Of a stretch of DNA of 14,841 nt, positions 1 through 7,745 are shown one piece after another (positions within the stretch are counted from its first letter, which is position 1; every line of letters begins with the position of its first letter). Under the pieces are notes generated by a model. The model did not search any database, was not told the origin of the DNA, and saw nothing but the letters and a program-made list of their open reading frames with translations. The stretch spans positions 1 through 14,841 of the forward strand of contig CAILAF010000024.1 in NCBI GenBank assembly GCA_903832075.1, read 5' to 3'. This DNA is from an uncultured Chitinophagaceae bacterium (GTDB taxonomy: Bacteria > Bacteroidota > Bacteroidia > Chitinophagales > Chitinophagaceae). Both the position numbers and the translations under genes were made by a program.

Positions 1-45
1 AAATATCGTTTCTTTAGTTATGGAGATGCATTGATGATTATTTAA
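1..45 (+). CDS. queA: 3' end of queA, S-adenosylmethionine:tRNA ribosyltransferase-isomerase (partial)
   Basis: Reading from base 1 gives 14 codons, KYRFFSYGDALMII, then TAA at 43-45. The YRFFSYGDAM-type tail is the conserved C-terminus of QueA, which transfers and rearranges the ribosyl part of S-adenosylmethionine onto preQ1 in tRNA to make epoxyqueuosine. Nearly all of the gene lies outside the window to the left, so only the tail can be judged. The distinctive motif and the terminator 27 nt downstream make the call fairly safe despite the short length. Confidence 0.8.
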   Translation, partial: KYRFFSYGDALMII

Positions 46-71
46 TTGAGATAAATTGATAAAATAAAAAT

Positions 72-102
72 AAAAAACCCGATGAGTTTCATCGGGTTTT
101 TT
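72..102. terminator. Bidirectional intrinsic terminator between queA and the lysC operon
   Basis: A perfect 14-bp inverted repeat (72-85 with 89-102) encloses a 3-nt loop. The core is CCCGATGA/TCATCGGG, flanked by AAAAAA on the left and TTTTTT on the right. This gives a U-tract in both directions, so the hairpin can end the queA transcript (+) and the lysC/small-gene transcript (-). Its position between two convergent genes fits this role. Confidence 0.9.
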
Positions 103-107
103 ATTTT

Positions 108-555
108 TTATGAGTTGAAGATATTTTCATGATCTTCTTCCAAAATCAAATATTTTTTTCTTCCAATAGTTAAATAATATAAAAAATATAAAATAAATGG
201 AGCAAAAAATATCATTTGATATTCTAATACCACATCAGAAGCAAGATGCAATTGCCTTGAAAGGATCTTTGATAAAAGTCCAAGTATAAACAAAATATAA
301 AAAAGCCAAAAATATTTCATCCCGTTTCGGGCTAATAAAAATTTATTTTCATCTCGATTGATTGTAACATCCATTGGTAGGGTTTTGTAAAAGGCAAATT
401 TCAAATAAATAGAATGCACGCCGGGGTTCTACAACAAATTCTTCTGAACTGCCATTTTTAACAGCACCCACTTCTTTATCATCAATAAATACTTTAAAAC
501 CTCTTAGCCTATTTAATGATTCACTTTTTCTGTTGATGATAATTTTGGTTGCCAT
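108..555 (-). pseudogene. Small two-helix membrane protein of unknown function, split by a single-base frameshift
   Basis: Two overlapping minus-strand reading frames look like one gene. The first starts at ATG 555 and reads a soluble N-terminal part (MATKIIINRKSESLNRLRGF, then FKVFIDDKEVGAVKNG). It resembles the small beta-rich, PEGA-like modules often placed at the periplasmic or cytoplasmic face of membranes. After the residues EEFVVE (codon 427-429) the sequence is CCCCGG. With one C removed it reads E-P-G-V-H-S-I-Y-L-K and continues in the second frame to the stop at 108. The restored protein would be 148 residues, with hydrophobic helices at about 81-98 (YFWLFYILFILGLL) and 112-131 (FFAPFILYFLYYLTIG). 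As read, the first frame stops at 349 after 68 residues and has no membrane helix. The gene begins 17 nt after the lysC stop, so it is probably cotranscribed with lysC. I do not recognise a specific function. The split could be a sequencing error. Confidence 0.7.
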
Positions 556-572
556 AATATTTGATTGGTTTT

Positions 573-1898
573 TTATAATCCGAATAATCCTTTATTCAAC
601 AATTGTAATGTTTTTATTTTATATCCAGAAGATACCAATAATGAAACATTATTGTGACTGCCGCCATAACTAACCATACGAACAGGTATTTCTTCAATTG
701 CGTCAAATAATTTTTTCATTACATCGTTGGTTGCTTCAATTTCATTACCAACAATAGAAATGATGGTTTGATTTTTATCAACTTCTGTTGTACCAAATGG
801 TTCCAATTCACGAATGATATCGTTTAAAAAAGTATCATTATCAATTGTAACTGATACGGCTACCTCAGATGTTGTAATCATATCAATTGATGTTTTATAT
901 TTTTCAAACACTTCAAATATCTTTCTCAAAAAACCATACGCCAATAACATTCGGCTACTTTTTATTTTAATAGCGATGATTCCATCTTTTGCTGCAACTG
1001 CTTTCACACCAACACTTCCAGCTTCTCTTGTAATAGTTGTACCAACTGCTTCCGGTTGCATCGTGTTCAATAATTTTACAGGAACATTTTCTTGTTGAGC
1101 TGGCCAAATACATGTTGGATGTAAAATCTTTGCACCGAAATAAGCTAATTCAGCTGCTTCTTCAAAACTCAATTGTTCAATTGCAATAGTTTTATCAACA
1201 ATACGCGGATCATTATTATGCATACCATCAATATCAGTCCATATTTCACAAACACTTGCTTTTGCCGCAGCAGCAATCAATGATGCGGTATAATCACTTC
1301 CACCACGTTTTAAATTATCAACTTCACCTTTTGCATTTTTACAAATGTATCCTTGTGTGATAAATAGTTTTTTATCGTTGTGTTGAGATAATAATTGATT
1401 GAGTTTTGTACGAATGCTTAACAATTGTGGTTCTTCATTTGCATCAATACTCATAAACTCCAATGCAGGTAATAGTAAATGATCAATTCCTCTTTCTTCT
1501 AAATAAATACAAAATAATTTAGTGCTCATCAATTCACCTTGTGCTAAAATATCTTTATTTAATGCATCACTAAAAGAAATTCTTAAAATAATATTTAGAA
1601 ACTCAAAATGTTCTGTTACAATTGCATTAGCTTTTGTCTGCAAATCATTACGGGCCACTAATTGCTTTACAAAATTTCTGTAATGCACTTCTAATGAATC
1701 AATAGTTTTTTTTGCTCCAACTTTATCACCCTTCGACAAAAAATTACTAATCTCTACTAAAGAGTTAGTAGTGCCGCTTAATGCACTTAACACAACAATA
1801 ACAGGTTCTGCATCTTTAGTAATTAGTTGTGCAACCTGATGCATGCGTTCGGGCTTACCTACACTGGTTCCGCCGAATTTCATCACTTTCATAAACAT
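573..1898 (-). CDS. lysC: Aspartate kinase (monofunctional, with C-terminal ACT domains)
   Basis: This enzyme phosphorylates L-aspartate, the first step towards lysine/diaminopimelate, threonine and methionine, in the cytoplasm. The 441-residue product has the hallmark KFGGTSVG at residues 7-14, the kinase-domain segment LKRGGSDYTA at 197-206, and WTDIDGMHNNDPRIV at 220-234. Two ACT-type regulatory regions follow at about 306-370 and 378-440, ending at the expected family length. No homoserine dehydrogenase domain is fused, so this is LysC rather than ThrA. ATG at 1898 and the in-frame ATG at 1892 are both possible starts; the second (MKVMKFGG) matches the usual family start equally well. The ACT domains imply feedback control by an end-product amino acid, but which one cannot be read from the sequence. 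The split membrane-protein gene follows after 17 nt. Confidence 0.96.
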   Translation of the reverse strand: MFMKVMKFGGTSVGKPERMHQVAQLITKDAEPVIVVLSALSGTTNSLVEISNFLSKGDKVGAKKTIDSLEVHYRNFVKQLVARNDLQTKANAIVTEHFEFLNIILRISFSDALNKDILAQGELMSTKLFCIYLEERGIDHLLLPALEFMSIDANEEPQLLSIRTKLNQLLSQHNDKKLFITQGYICKNAKGEVDNLKRGGSDYTASLIAAAAKASVCEIWTDIDGMHNNDPRIVDKTIAIEQLSFEEAAELAYFGAKILHPTCIWPAQQENVPVKLLNTMQPEAVGTTITREAGSVGVKAVAAKDGIIAIKIKSSRMLLAYGFLRKIFEVFEKYKTSIDMITTSEVAVSVTIDNDTFLNDIIRELEPFGTTEVDKNQTIISIVGNEIEATNDVMKKLFDAIEEIPVRMVSYGGSHNNVSLLVSSGYKIKTLQLLNKGLFGL

Positions 1899-1914
1899 AA
1901 TTTTTTACAAGTTG

Positions 1915-1922
1915 CAAATGTA
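1915..1922 (-). promoter_or_regulatory. Putative Bacteroidota -7 promoter element upstream of lysC
   Basis: The minus strand reads TACATTTG, a full match to the TAnnTTTG -7 consensus used by the Bacteroidota primary sigma factor. It ends 16 nt before the ATG at 1898, so the leader would be only about ten bases (slightly more with ATG 1892). I see no well-spaced -33 TTTG/TTG, so support is moderate only. Confidence 0.35.
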
Positions 1923-2019
1923 GGAGAATGTTCTATTCAATCTTTTAAATGCAAAAAGAAGTTTTGTGAACGAACGTTAGTATTGATATGCTTTTTTGAA
2001 GTATTAGCAAAATAGTTAA

Positions 2020-2072
2020 CGCCATTACAAGATGCAAAACAATAAAATACTGCTTGCTTCATTGCAATGGCG
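2020..2072. repeat. Imperfect inverted repeat (hairpin) between the lipoprotein gene and lysC
   Basis: CGCCATT at 2020-2026 pairs with AATGGCG at 2066-2072. After one mismatch the stem continues with CAA (2028-2030) and TTG (2062-2064), giving 10 pairs in an 11-position stem with a loop of about 31 nt. The loop contains a further possible GCAA/TTGC pairing. It lies about 30 nt downstream of the lipoprotein stop at 2102. No U-tract follows on either strand, so it is not a canonical intrinsic terminator. It could be a dispersed palindromic repeat or an mRNA-end stabilising hairpin. Confidence 0.35.
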
Positions 2073-2101
2073 AATATTGTTGGTAGCAAAAATTAATGTA
2101 G

Positions 2102-2764
2102 TTAATTCAATTTATTAGATTGCAATGTTTGAGAATAATCTAAATACAAATTATTAGTTGTGCTATTTGGATTAGGCGAATATTCTTCAATTCTAACAAT
2201 ACCGACACCAGGCGATATATAATAAACAACCGCATAAATTATGTTTCCATTACAATCTTTTACATCATCCAAACTTTTATAGCAAGCATGACCAGCTACA
2301 TTATAAGTTGAAGCAAAACCATACAACGCATCTAAACCAATACAAGCAGGATTAGATAAATCAGAACTCGAACCTATTAAATATCCATCAGAAGGAGCAT
2401 TTGCAAAAAATATATAAGGAGATGCAGCATTTAAACTATCTAACCCATATAAAGAAGTATTAGATGGATCAACTGCTAAAAAACTTCCAGTTCCAAACCA
2501 ACCTAAAGAATCATTGATTTCATAAAAATTAACTCCGTTTCTTGAAGTAGATAATGAAGTAATGAAAGATGAATCTTTATAACTACCCAATAAATTTGCA
2601 TTTGCATCAAATCCGGAATCTTGATATATCCAAATATTACCTGCTTTTAATGGCAAAATTGAAGTTGCATTATTTACTGAAGGATTGCTGCTTGTAGAAG
2701 TTTTTGAACAAGCTACTACAACAACTAAACAAATGATGACTGCAAAAAAGAATATTTTTCTCAT
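2102..2764 (-). CDS. Predicted outer-membrane or periplasmic lipoprotein of unknown function
   Basis: The 220-residue protein begins with a type II signal peptide: charged MRK, a long hydrophobic core, and lipobox VVAC with the lipidated cysteine at residue 19. Ser and Thr-rich linker residues (SKTSTSSNPSVNN) follow. The residues after Cys are not acidic, so the acidic surface-export signal known from Bacteroidota lipoproteins is not apparent. The mature part opens with LPLKAGNIWIYQDS, a phrase typical of Bacteroidota lipoproteins with a beta-rich domain starting 'PLK.GN.W.Y'. A late segment, YYISPGVGIVRIEEY, fits the same pattern ('..pGvGlV'). Three cysteines in the mature part (around ACIGLD, HACYK and DCNG) might form a disulfide. 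Its start lies 92 nt beyond the stop of the FAD oxidoreductase gene, so cotranscription is possible but not certain. No enzymatic motif is visible, and I do not assign a function. Confidence 0.8.
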   Translation of the reverse strand: MRKIFFFAVIICLVVVVACSKTSTSSNPSVNNATSILPLKAGNIWIYQDSGFDANANLLGSYKDSSFITSLSTSRNGVNFYEINDSLGWFGTGSFLAVDPSNTSLYGLDSLNAASPYIFFANAPSDGYLIGSSSDLSNPACIGLDALYGFASTYNVAGHACYKSLDDVKDCNGNIIYAVVYYISPGVGIVRIEEYSPNPNSTTNNLYLDYSQTLQSNKLN

Positions 2765-2856
2765 ATGAATGGGTTTTACTTTATTCCATAGTAAGAGCCA
2801 ATTAATATGCCAAACGTTTATTGTTGTATTGTTAAAAAAAATAGAAAGATGAATTA

Positions 2857-4746
2857 TTAATACATGTAACCATACTCATTAATAATGGACAACCGAAAAA
2901 GGGAAGGACAATGTTTATCTAATAATATTGCTGCTTCTCGCCTTGTTAAGTAATGGCCTTTATTAGATAAATTTATTTTTCTGAAATTACTTTTGATAGA
3001 ATCTGCAACAATCGGAATATCAAACTTTGATAAAGGGAATCGCAAATTAATTTTTCGAATGATTTGATTCAATTCATCTTCATCAATAAAGTTCGAATTA
3101 CTTGTTCTATCAATATCAAAATTCCTGATTATTCTATTTGTTGGATACACAAACAACCCATCTTTTATTGAATGATATAATTCATCATAACGCACCAAAC
3201 TATCAGGATAAAAAAACATTTTATTTTCCCATCCTTCACTTTTGCCAATACCTTTAAAAATTCCAAGCACACTCATTTTTTGAATCGCTTCCCAACCAAT
3301 ATCATTTGGTTGCACATCATAAAAAGGCATTAAATAATTTTTTGTTTCCAATAATTTTTGTTGAACTGTTCTGATATTAATTTTTTTAGGAGATAAATTT
3401 TTAATAACTGATTGTGCTGCTAATATTCCTGCAGCTTGTCCGGTTAATAATACAACAGGTTGTAATCGCGTTGTTCCGTTGGCAATATTACTTACTGATA
3501 TTCCTTTATCACAAACAATCAATCCTTCCAAATCCTCTGGTATCAAGGCTCCCAAAGGAATATTAAATGCCGGTATTTTAGGAAAAGGAATCGGTGGTAC
3601 TTTACCCGGGTATTGCGCATGATGATGATCAACCGGATAATCACCAACTGCAATTCCTGTTTTATATAAATCATATTGATAAGGATTTTTGATATGATCA
3701 ATATTCAATCGAACCATTCCTCTTACTCTTCTTCCTTCACGATGATAAGGAATGAAGGCCATTCCATTATTCAATTCATCATCTGCGAAACCAACTTGCT
3801 TCATTCCTAATTGTGTTTGCAAAAAATAAATAAAACCAAGTGTATGATTCTTTGCTTTTATAAATTCCTTTTCACGTTCAATTGGTTTCATCTCCACTAC
3901 ATTCAAATAATAATCATTTCCATGAGCCGGCCAATTGAGCATAAATTTATTATTCGGTAACCTTCCATAATCCAATACTTTTTTTGTATCCAAATAATAT
4001 GGTGTTGTATTGCATGGCGCATCTTTCGTGCTGCAATAATATTTTGATTCATCATAATCATAAGGCTTTGCAATTGTTTTATCTGCTCCGCTTCCATAAT
4101 CTTTTAAAACAGCAGCCCATGTTATATCCTGTATCACATTAGTTTTACCGGGCGCAATCTTTTCATTGCTTTGTGTACTATCTTCTGTTCCTAAATCATA
4201 TTTACATCCTGCATTTGCAAACACATCTCCCAAATCAGTTGCATCAATTGTAATGTTTGCAGTAACAATTAATTTCTCATTTTTGATATTAATGAATGCT
4301 GCTCCAATTATTTTATTTTCTTTCTTAATTACTTTATCAAAATACCATCCATAAAAGATTTGTAATTTTTTTTCACTAAATGCCCATGCTTTAAAAATAC
4401 TATCAGCAACATGCGGTTCAAAACATGTTTCACTTACCCAACCTGTTTGCAAATTTTTTGTATGATAATGTTTATATAATGCTTCTCTAAATTCTTGCCA
4501 CATACCACTATGTAATGCAGCATTACCATCTGTACAACTAACACCTGCGGCAGTTAACATTCCACCTAACATATTTGTTTGTTCAACAATAATAGTTTGA
4601 ATACCACTTCGCGCAGATTGAATACCAGCGGCTGTTCCACCAGTTGAACCACCAACAACCAATACTTGCGTTTGAATATTTTTTATTTGAGCGAAAGAAA
4701 AAATTTGTACGATACAGAAAAAAATAATTGGAATATATTTTTTCAT
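2857..4746 (-). CDS. Secreted FAD-dependent oxidoreductase with SLH-like C-terminal region
   Basis: The 629-residue protein starts with a Sec signal peptide (MKKYIPIIFFCIVQIFSFAQ), so it acts outside the cytoplasm. A Rossmann FAD-binding motif follows directly: VLVVGGSTGGTAAG at about 28-41, with the ribose-binding acidic residue E55 in TIIVEQ. The next segment, NMLGGMLTAAGVSCTDGN, and the later GLIVCDKGISVSN and TGQAAGILAAQ are typical of the FAD_oxidored (PF12831-type) family found in Bacteroidota and Planctomycetota, whose substrates are mostly unknown. From about residue 485 the tail reads WEAIQKMSVLGIFKGIG, then YPDSLVRYDELYHSI and later LTRREAAILLDKHC. This resembles S-layer-homology repeats, which could bind the cell surface or a glycan. 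It begins 27 nt after the GH92 gene stop on the same strand, which suggests one operon and a role in oxidising or processing a sugar or glycan product. That role is inference. Confidence 0.88.
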   Translation of the reverse strand: MKKYIPIIFFCIVQIFSFAQIKNIQTQVLVVGGSTGGTAAGIQSARSGIQTIIVEQTNMLGGMLTAAGVSCTDGNAALHSGMWQEFREALYKHYHTKNLQTGWVSETCFEPHVADSIFKAWAFSEKKLQIFYGWYFDKVIKKENKIIGAAFINIKNEKLIVTANITIDATDLGDVFANAGCKYDLGTEDSTQSNEKIAPGKTNVIQDITWAAVLKDYGSGADKTIAKPYDYDESKYYCSTKDAPCNTTPYYLDTKKVLDYGRLPNNKFMLNWPAHGNDYYLNVVEMKPIEREKEFIKAKNHTLGFIYFLQTQLGMKQVGFADDELNNGMAFIPYHREGRRVRGMVRLNIDHIKNPYQYDLYKTGIAVGDYPVDHHHAQYPGKVPPIPFPKIPAFNIPLGALIPEDLEGLIVCDKGISVSNIANGTTRLQPVVLLTGQAAGILAAQSVIKNLSPKKINIRTVQQKLLETKNYLMPFYDVQPNDIGWEAIQKMSVLGIFKGIGKSEGWENKMFFYPDSLVRYDELYHSIKDGLFVYPTNRIIRNFDIDRTSNSNFIDEDELNQIIRKINLRFPLSKFDIPIVADSIKSNFRKINLSNKGHYLTRREAAILLDKHCPSLFRLSIINEYGYMY

Positions 4747-4773
4747 CTATGAAATTATTTTTTTGATAGATTT

Positions 4774-6991
4774 TTATCTTGCACTTTTCCCCGGTAAAAC
4801 ATCTATTGCTCTGCCCCATTCTTTTCCCGGTTCTGGTGCCATGGTAATTTCCAATACACCACCTTTCATAATATCCGAATGTTTGATGAATGATTTTAAA
4901 TAAACTTCGCCATTTAATTTTATTTCTTTAATGTATTTATTTTTTTCATTCATTTCTAATGCAATAACTCTGAAAACTTTTCCATCCGGTAATTGCAAAA
5001 CAGATTCTTGTGTAAATGGAACACCAATCACATATTCGCCGCTTGCAGGATTTACAGGATAAAATCCAATTACAGAAAAAACATACCAGGCACTCATTTG
5101 TCCGCAATCTTCATTGCCACACAATCCATCTTCTTTATTCGTATATAATTTTGCAATTTGTCTTACACGATCAGCAGTCTTTTCAGGCATTGTAGCATAA
5201 TTATAGAGATAAGCAATATGATGACTTGGTTCATTGCCTTGTGCATATTGACCAATCATTCCACTGATATCGGGAGAAACATTTTCTCCTTTTACAACAG
5301 AACTAACAGAAAACAATGAATCTAATTTATCGGCAAATCGTTTTTTGTCCACCTAAATAATTCATTAAACCATAAACATCATGTGGAACAAAAAAACTAT
5401 GTTGCCATGCATTGCCTTCAGTATAAGCTGCTTTCTTTTCATCATGTTCAGAATAAAATGGATCAAACGGTACTACCCATTTTCCATCACTATTTTTTGC
5501 TCTTGCAAAACCTGTTTTTCGATCAAATAAATTTCTCCAATTCAAACTGCGTTTCATAAAATCTCTATAATCAGTCATCTTGCCTATACGCTTTGCTACT
5601 TGTGCAATACACCAATCATCATAACTATATTCTAATGTAATGGTAACACTACTACCCACTTTATCTTGCGGTACATAATTATATTGTCTATAAACATCTG
5701 CACCGCGGATATTTTGATTAGCACTTGCCAACATTGCATAATATGCTTTTTCATAATCAAACCCAGTGATACCTTTTAATATTGCATCGGCAATAATTGG
5801 AATACAATGATAACCGGTCATACAATTTGTTTCATTGAATTGTAAATCCCAAACAGGCAATAATCCATATTGATCATAAAAACTGAGATATGAATTAATG
5901 ATTGAAGGAACTAATTCTGTTTGTGTTAAAGTAAGTAAAGGGTTTTCTGCACGAAATGTATCCCATAAAGAACTTGTTGTATAAATAGATTTACCATTTT
6001 GAATTTTACCATTGATCCCTTTATAATTTCCATAACGATCACTAAAACGATTAGGCGAAAGCATTGTATGATATATTGCCGTATAAAAAGTTTGTTTCAA
6101 AGCAATGTCATCAGAACGAATTTGCAATTTGCGCAATTCTCTTTCCCAAATATTTTCTGCATCTTTTTTAACTCTTTCAAAATTCCAATCTTTTATTTCA
6201 TTCAAACTTTCTAATGCACCTTCAATATCTGCACTGCTTAATCCTACTTTCATTAAAACACGTTCACCTTTTATTGTTTCAAATTGTAAAAATGCTTTTA
6301 CATCTTTTCCTTTCGTTTCATTTGAATTGATGGATTGATCATCTGCAAACAAACTCAAAACCTTTACAGCTTTATTTAATTTTATTGCAAAAAATATTTT
6401 TTGATCTTTTGCCCATCCGGTTGAAAAACGATAACCAACAAAAGTTGAATCATTTATTTTTTTTATTGAACATTCTGTTGGGGCATCCCAATTAATAGCA
6501 AAACCTAAATCAATTTTAATGGCTGCATTTTTTGAATCAGGAAAAGTATATTTATGAAATCCACAACGAACTGTTGCAGTTAATTCAGTCCACACATCAA
6601 AATTTTTCAATAACACCGCATAATATCCGGGCGTTGCAATTTCTTGTTTGTGAGAAAATGAACTTTTTATTTTTTGAATGGATGGTTGAACATTCACCAA
6701 TGGCATTACAGATATATCGCACAAATCGCCAATACCAGTTCCGCTAAGATGTGTATGAGAAAATCCTTGTATCAAACTATCGCTGTAATTATACCCGCTG
6801 CACCAATCCCAACCTTGCGTTCCGTTATCCGGACTTAATTGCACCATTCCAAAAGGTAATGTTGCGCCGGGATAAGTATGACCATGTGCTGCAGTACCAA
6901 TAAAAGGATTTACAAAATCAATTAATCTTTGAGAGAAAATATTAAGCTGAAAAAAAAAGGTACATGCAATAGCAAAGAATATTTTTTTCAT
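4774..6991 (-). pseudogene. GH92 alpha-mannosidase, interrupted by a single-base frameshift
   Basis: GH92 enzymes are Ca2+-dependent exo-acting alpha-mannosidases that trim N-glycans and mannans. The first frame (6991 to 5327, 554 residues) has a signal peptide ending IFSQ and the family start VNPFIGTAAHGHTYPGATLP. It continues with FGMVQLSPDNG, the FSHTHLSGTG segment and TEGNAWQ (524-530), an active-site motif. It then runs off frame after NYLGGQK and stops. The second frame (about 5352 to 4774) resumes with KRFADKLDSLF and contains GLCGNEDCGQMSAWY plus the GFYPVNPASGEYVIG block, all GH92 signatures. The break is at a run of six A on the coding strand (5341-5346). Dropping one A reads G-G-Q-K-R-F-A-D and gives one 738-residue protein, the usual GH92 size. 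As read, the truncated product lacks GNEDCGQ and should be inactive. The FAD oxidoreductase gene follows after 27 nt. It is either a pseudogene or an assembly error. Confidence 0.9.
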
Positions 6992-7014
6992 TGACAGTTG
7001 GTTTGCACTAAAGT

Positions 7015-7055
7015 AAAAAATAAAAAAGGGCTGAACCTTAAAAGTAATTCAGCCC
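7015..7055 (-). terminator. Intrinsic terminator downstream of ssb
   Basis: On the minus strand GGGCTGAA (7055-7048) pairs with TTCAGCCC (7035-7028) across a 12-nt loop. It is followed by TTTTTT A TTTTTT (7027-7015). It lies 22 nt past the ssb stop and just before the GH92 start, so ssb is probably transcribed separately from the GH92 gene. Confidence 0.9.
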
Positions 7056-7077
7056 TGTGCAAAAGATAAAAGGATTT

Positions 7078-7506
7078 TTAAAACGGAAGATCATCTAATG
7101 GTTCTGTTAATTCACTTGCAGCCTGTGGTGGTGCAGCAGGTTGTGAGTATGCAGGTGCAGATTGATTATTGCCACTACCACTTTCATTGCCCTTACTTCC
7201 TAATAACTGAACACTTGCAATTCGTAATGTTAAGGATGCACCATTACGACCATCTTGTGTAGTGTAAGTTCTTATATCAGGAGTGCCCTCAACAAAAACT
7301 TGCGTTCCTTTTTTTAAATAAGGCGCAACGGCTGTTCTGTCCGTCCAATAAGCACAATCCACCCAAGTGGTTTTATCTTTTTGATTTCCTTGTGCATCTT
7401 TAAAACGTTCTGTATGTGCAACGGTGAAGTTGATCACATTCTTTCCATTAACATTGTTAACGATGGCATCTTTTCCGAGATTGCCAATAACTTGTAACTT
7501 AATCAT
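7078..7506 (-). CDS. ssb: Single-stranded DNA-binding protein
   Basis: SSB coats single-stranded DNA during replication, recombination and repair, and recruits partner proteins through its C-terminal tip. The 142-residue product begins MIKLQVIGNLGKDAIVNN and continues through VINFTVAHTERFKD, TTWVDCAYW and YLKKGTQVFVEG, the OB-fold blocks of bacterial SSB up to about residue 105. A flexible Gly, Ser, Gln and Pro-rich linker then leads to the acidic tip LDDLPF, equivalent to the DDDIPF interaction peptide. The frame stays open upstream to 7686, but that extension has no SSB similarity and lies in the intergenic region shared with mnmA. I therefore place the start at ATG 7506. The gene ends at its own terminator and is divergent from mnmA. 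Confidence 0.96.
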   Translation of the reverse strand: MIKLQVIGNLGKDAIVNNVNGKNVINFTVAHTERFKDAQGNQKDKTTWVDCAYWTDRTAVAPYLKKGTQVFVEGTPDIRTYTTQDGRNGASLTLRIASVQLLGSKGNESGSGNNQSAPAYSQPAAPPQAASELTEPLDDLPF

Positions 7507-7719
7507 AACGGTATATTTAATTCTTAAATAAATTTGAGTTTGGAAAATTAGATAAAAACATTCATTCGTCGCGGTGGGAAAAATACCCTTTTTTATATGA
7601 AATATTTTTTGTAAGGAAGCAGCATTTAAGTTCAATGTATTTCTTATGCTATCAATAAAAATTCCTGCAATCGCAAACTTCATCAAACTGTTAAATGCAA
7701 TCAGCTAACAGCTTTCAAT

Positions 7720-7727
7720 TATCTTTG
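7720..7727 (+). promoter_or_regulatory. Putative -7 promoter element of mnmA
   Basis: TATCTTTG matches the Bacteroidota TAnnTTTG consensus and ends 18 nt before ATG 7746. No clear -33 element is seen at the usual distance. If it is real, transcription starts downstream of the in-frame ATG at 7695. That excludes this upstream codon and supports 7746 as the mnmA start. Confidence 0.45.
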
Positions 7728-7745
7728 TTCATTCAAAAAAAATTA

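Noticed and set aside
814..1098. 94-residue plus-strand open frame
   Set aside because: Lies entirely antisense to lysC, with no recognisable motif or ribosome binding site. It is a shadow frame.
4583..4819. 78-residue minus-strand open frame over the GH92/oxidoreductase junction
   Set aside because: Out of frame with both well-supported genes and without any domain pattern.
5340..5347. Programmed -1 frameshift at the slippery heptamer AAAAAAC in the GH92 gene
   Set aside because: The heptamer is not in the X-XXY-YYZ register of the zero frame (codons are CAA AAA ACG), and a +1 rather than a -1 shift is needed to reach the downstream frame.
4774..5352. The C-terminal GH92 fragment as an independent gene starting at GTG 5352
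   Set aside because: It begins inside a conserved GH92 helix and lacks the N-terminal half of the catalytic fold. The single-base restoration explains it better.
7560..7610. Terminator-like GGG/CCC followed by TTTTTT in the ssb/mnmA gap
   Set aside because: The stem is only three base pairs, and no gene ends upstream of it on that strand.
7507..7686. N-terminal 60-residue extension of SSB
   Set aside because: No similarity to SSB, and the OB-fold begins exactly at the ATG at 7506. The extension lies in the intergenic region.
7695..7745. Longer mnmA start at ATG 7695
   Set aside because: The extra 17 residues are not MnmA-like, and a -7 promoter element at 7720-7727 lies downstream of this codon.
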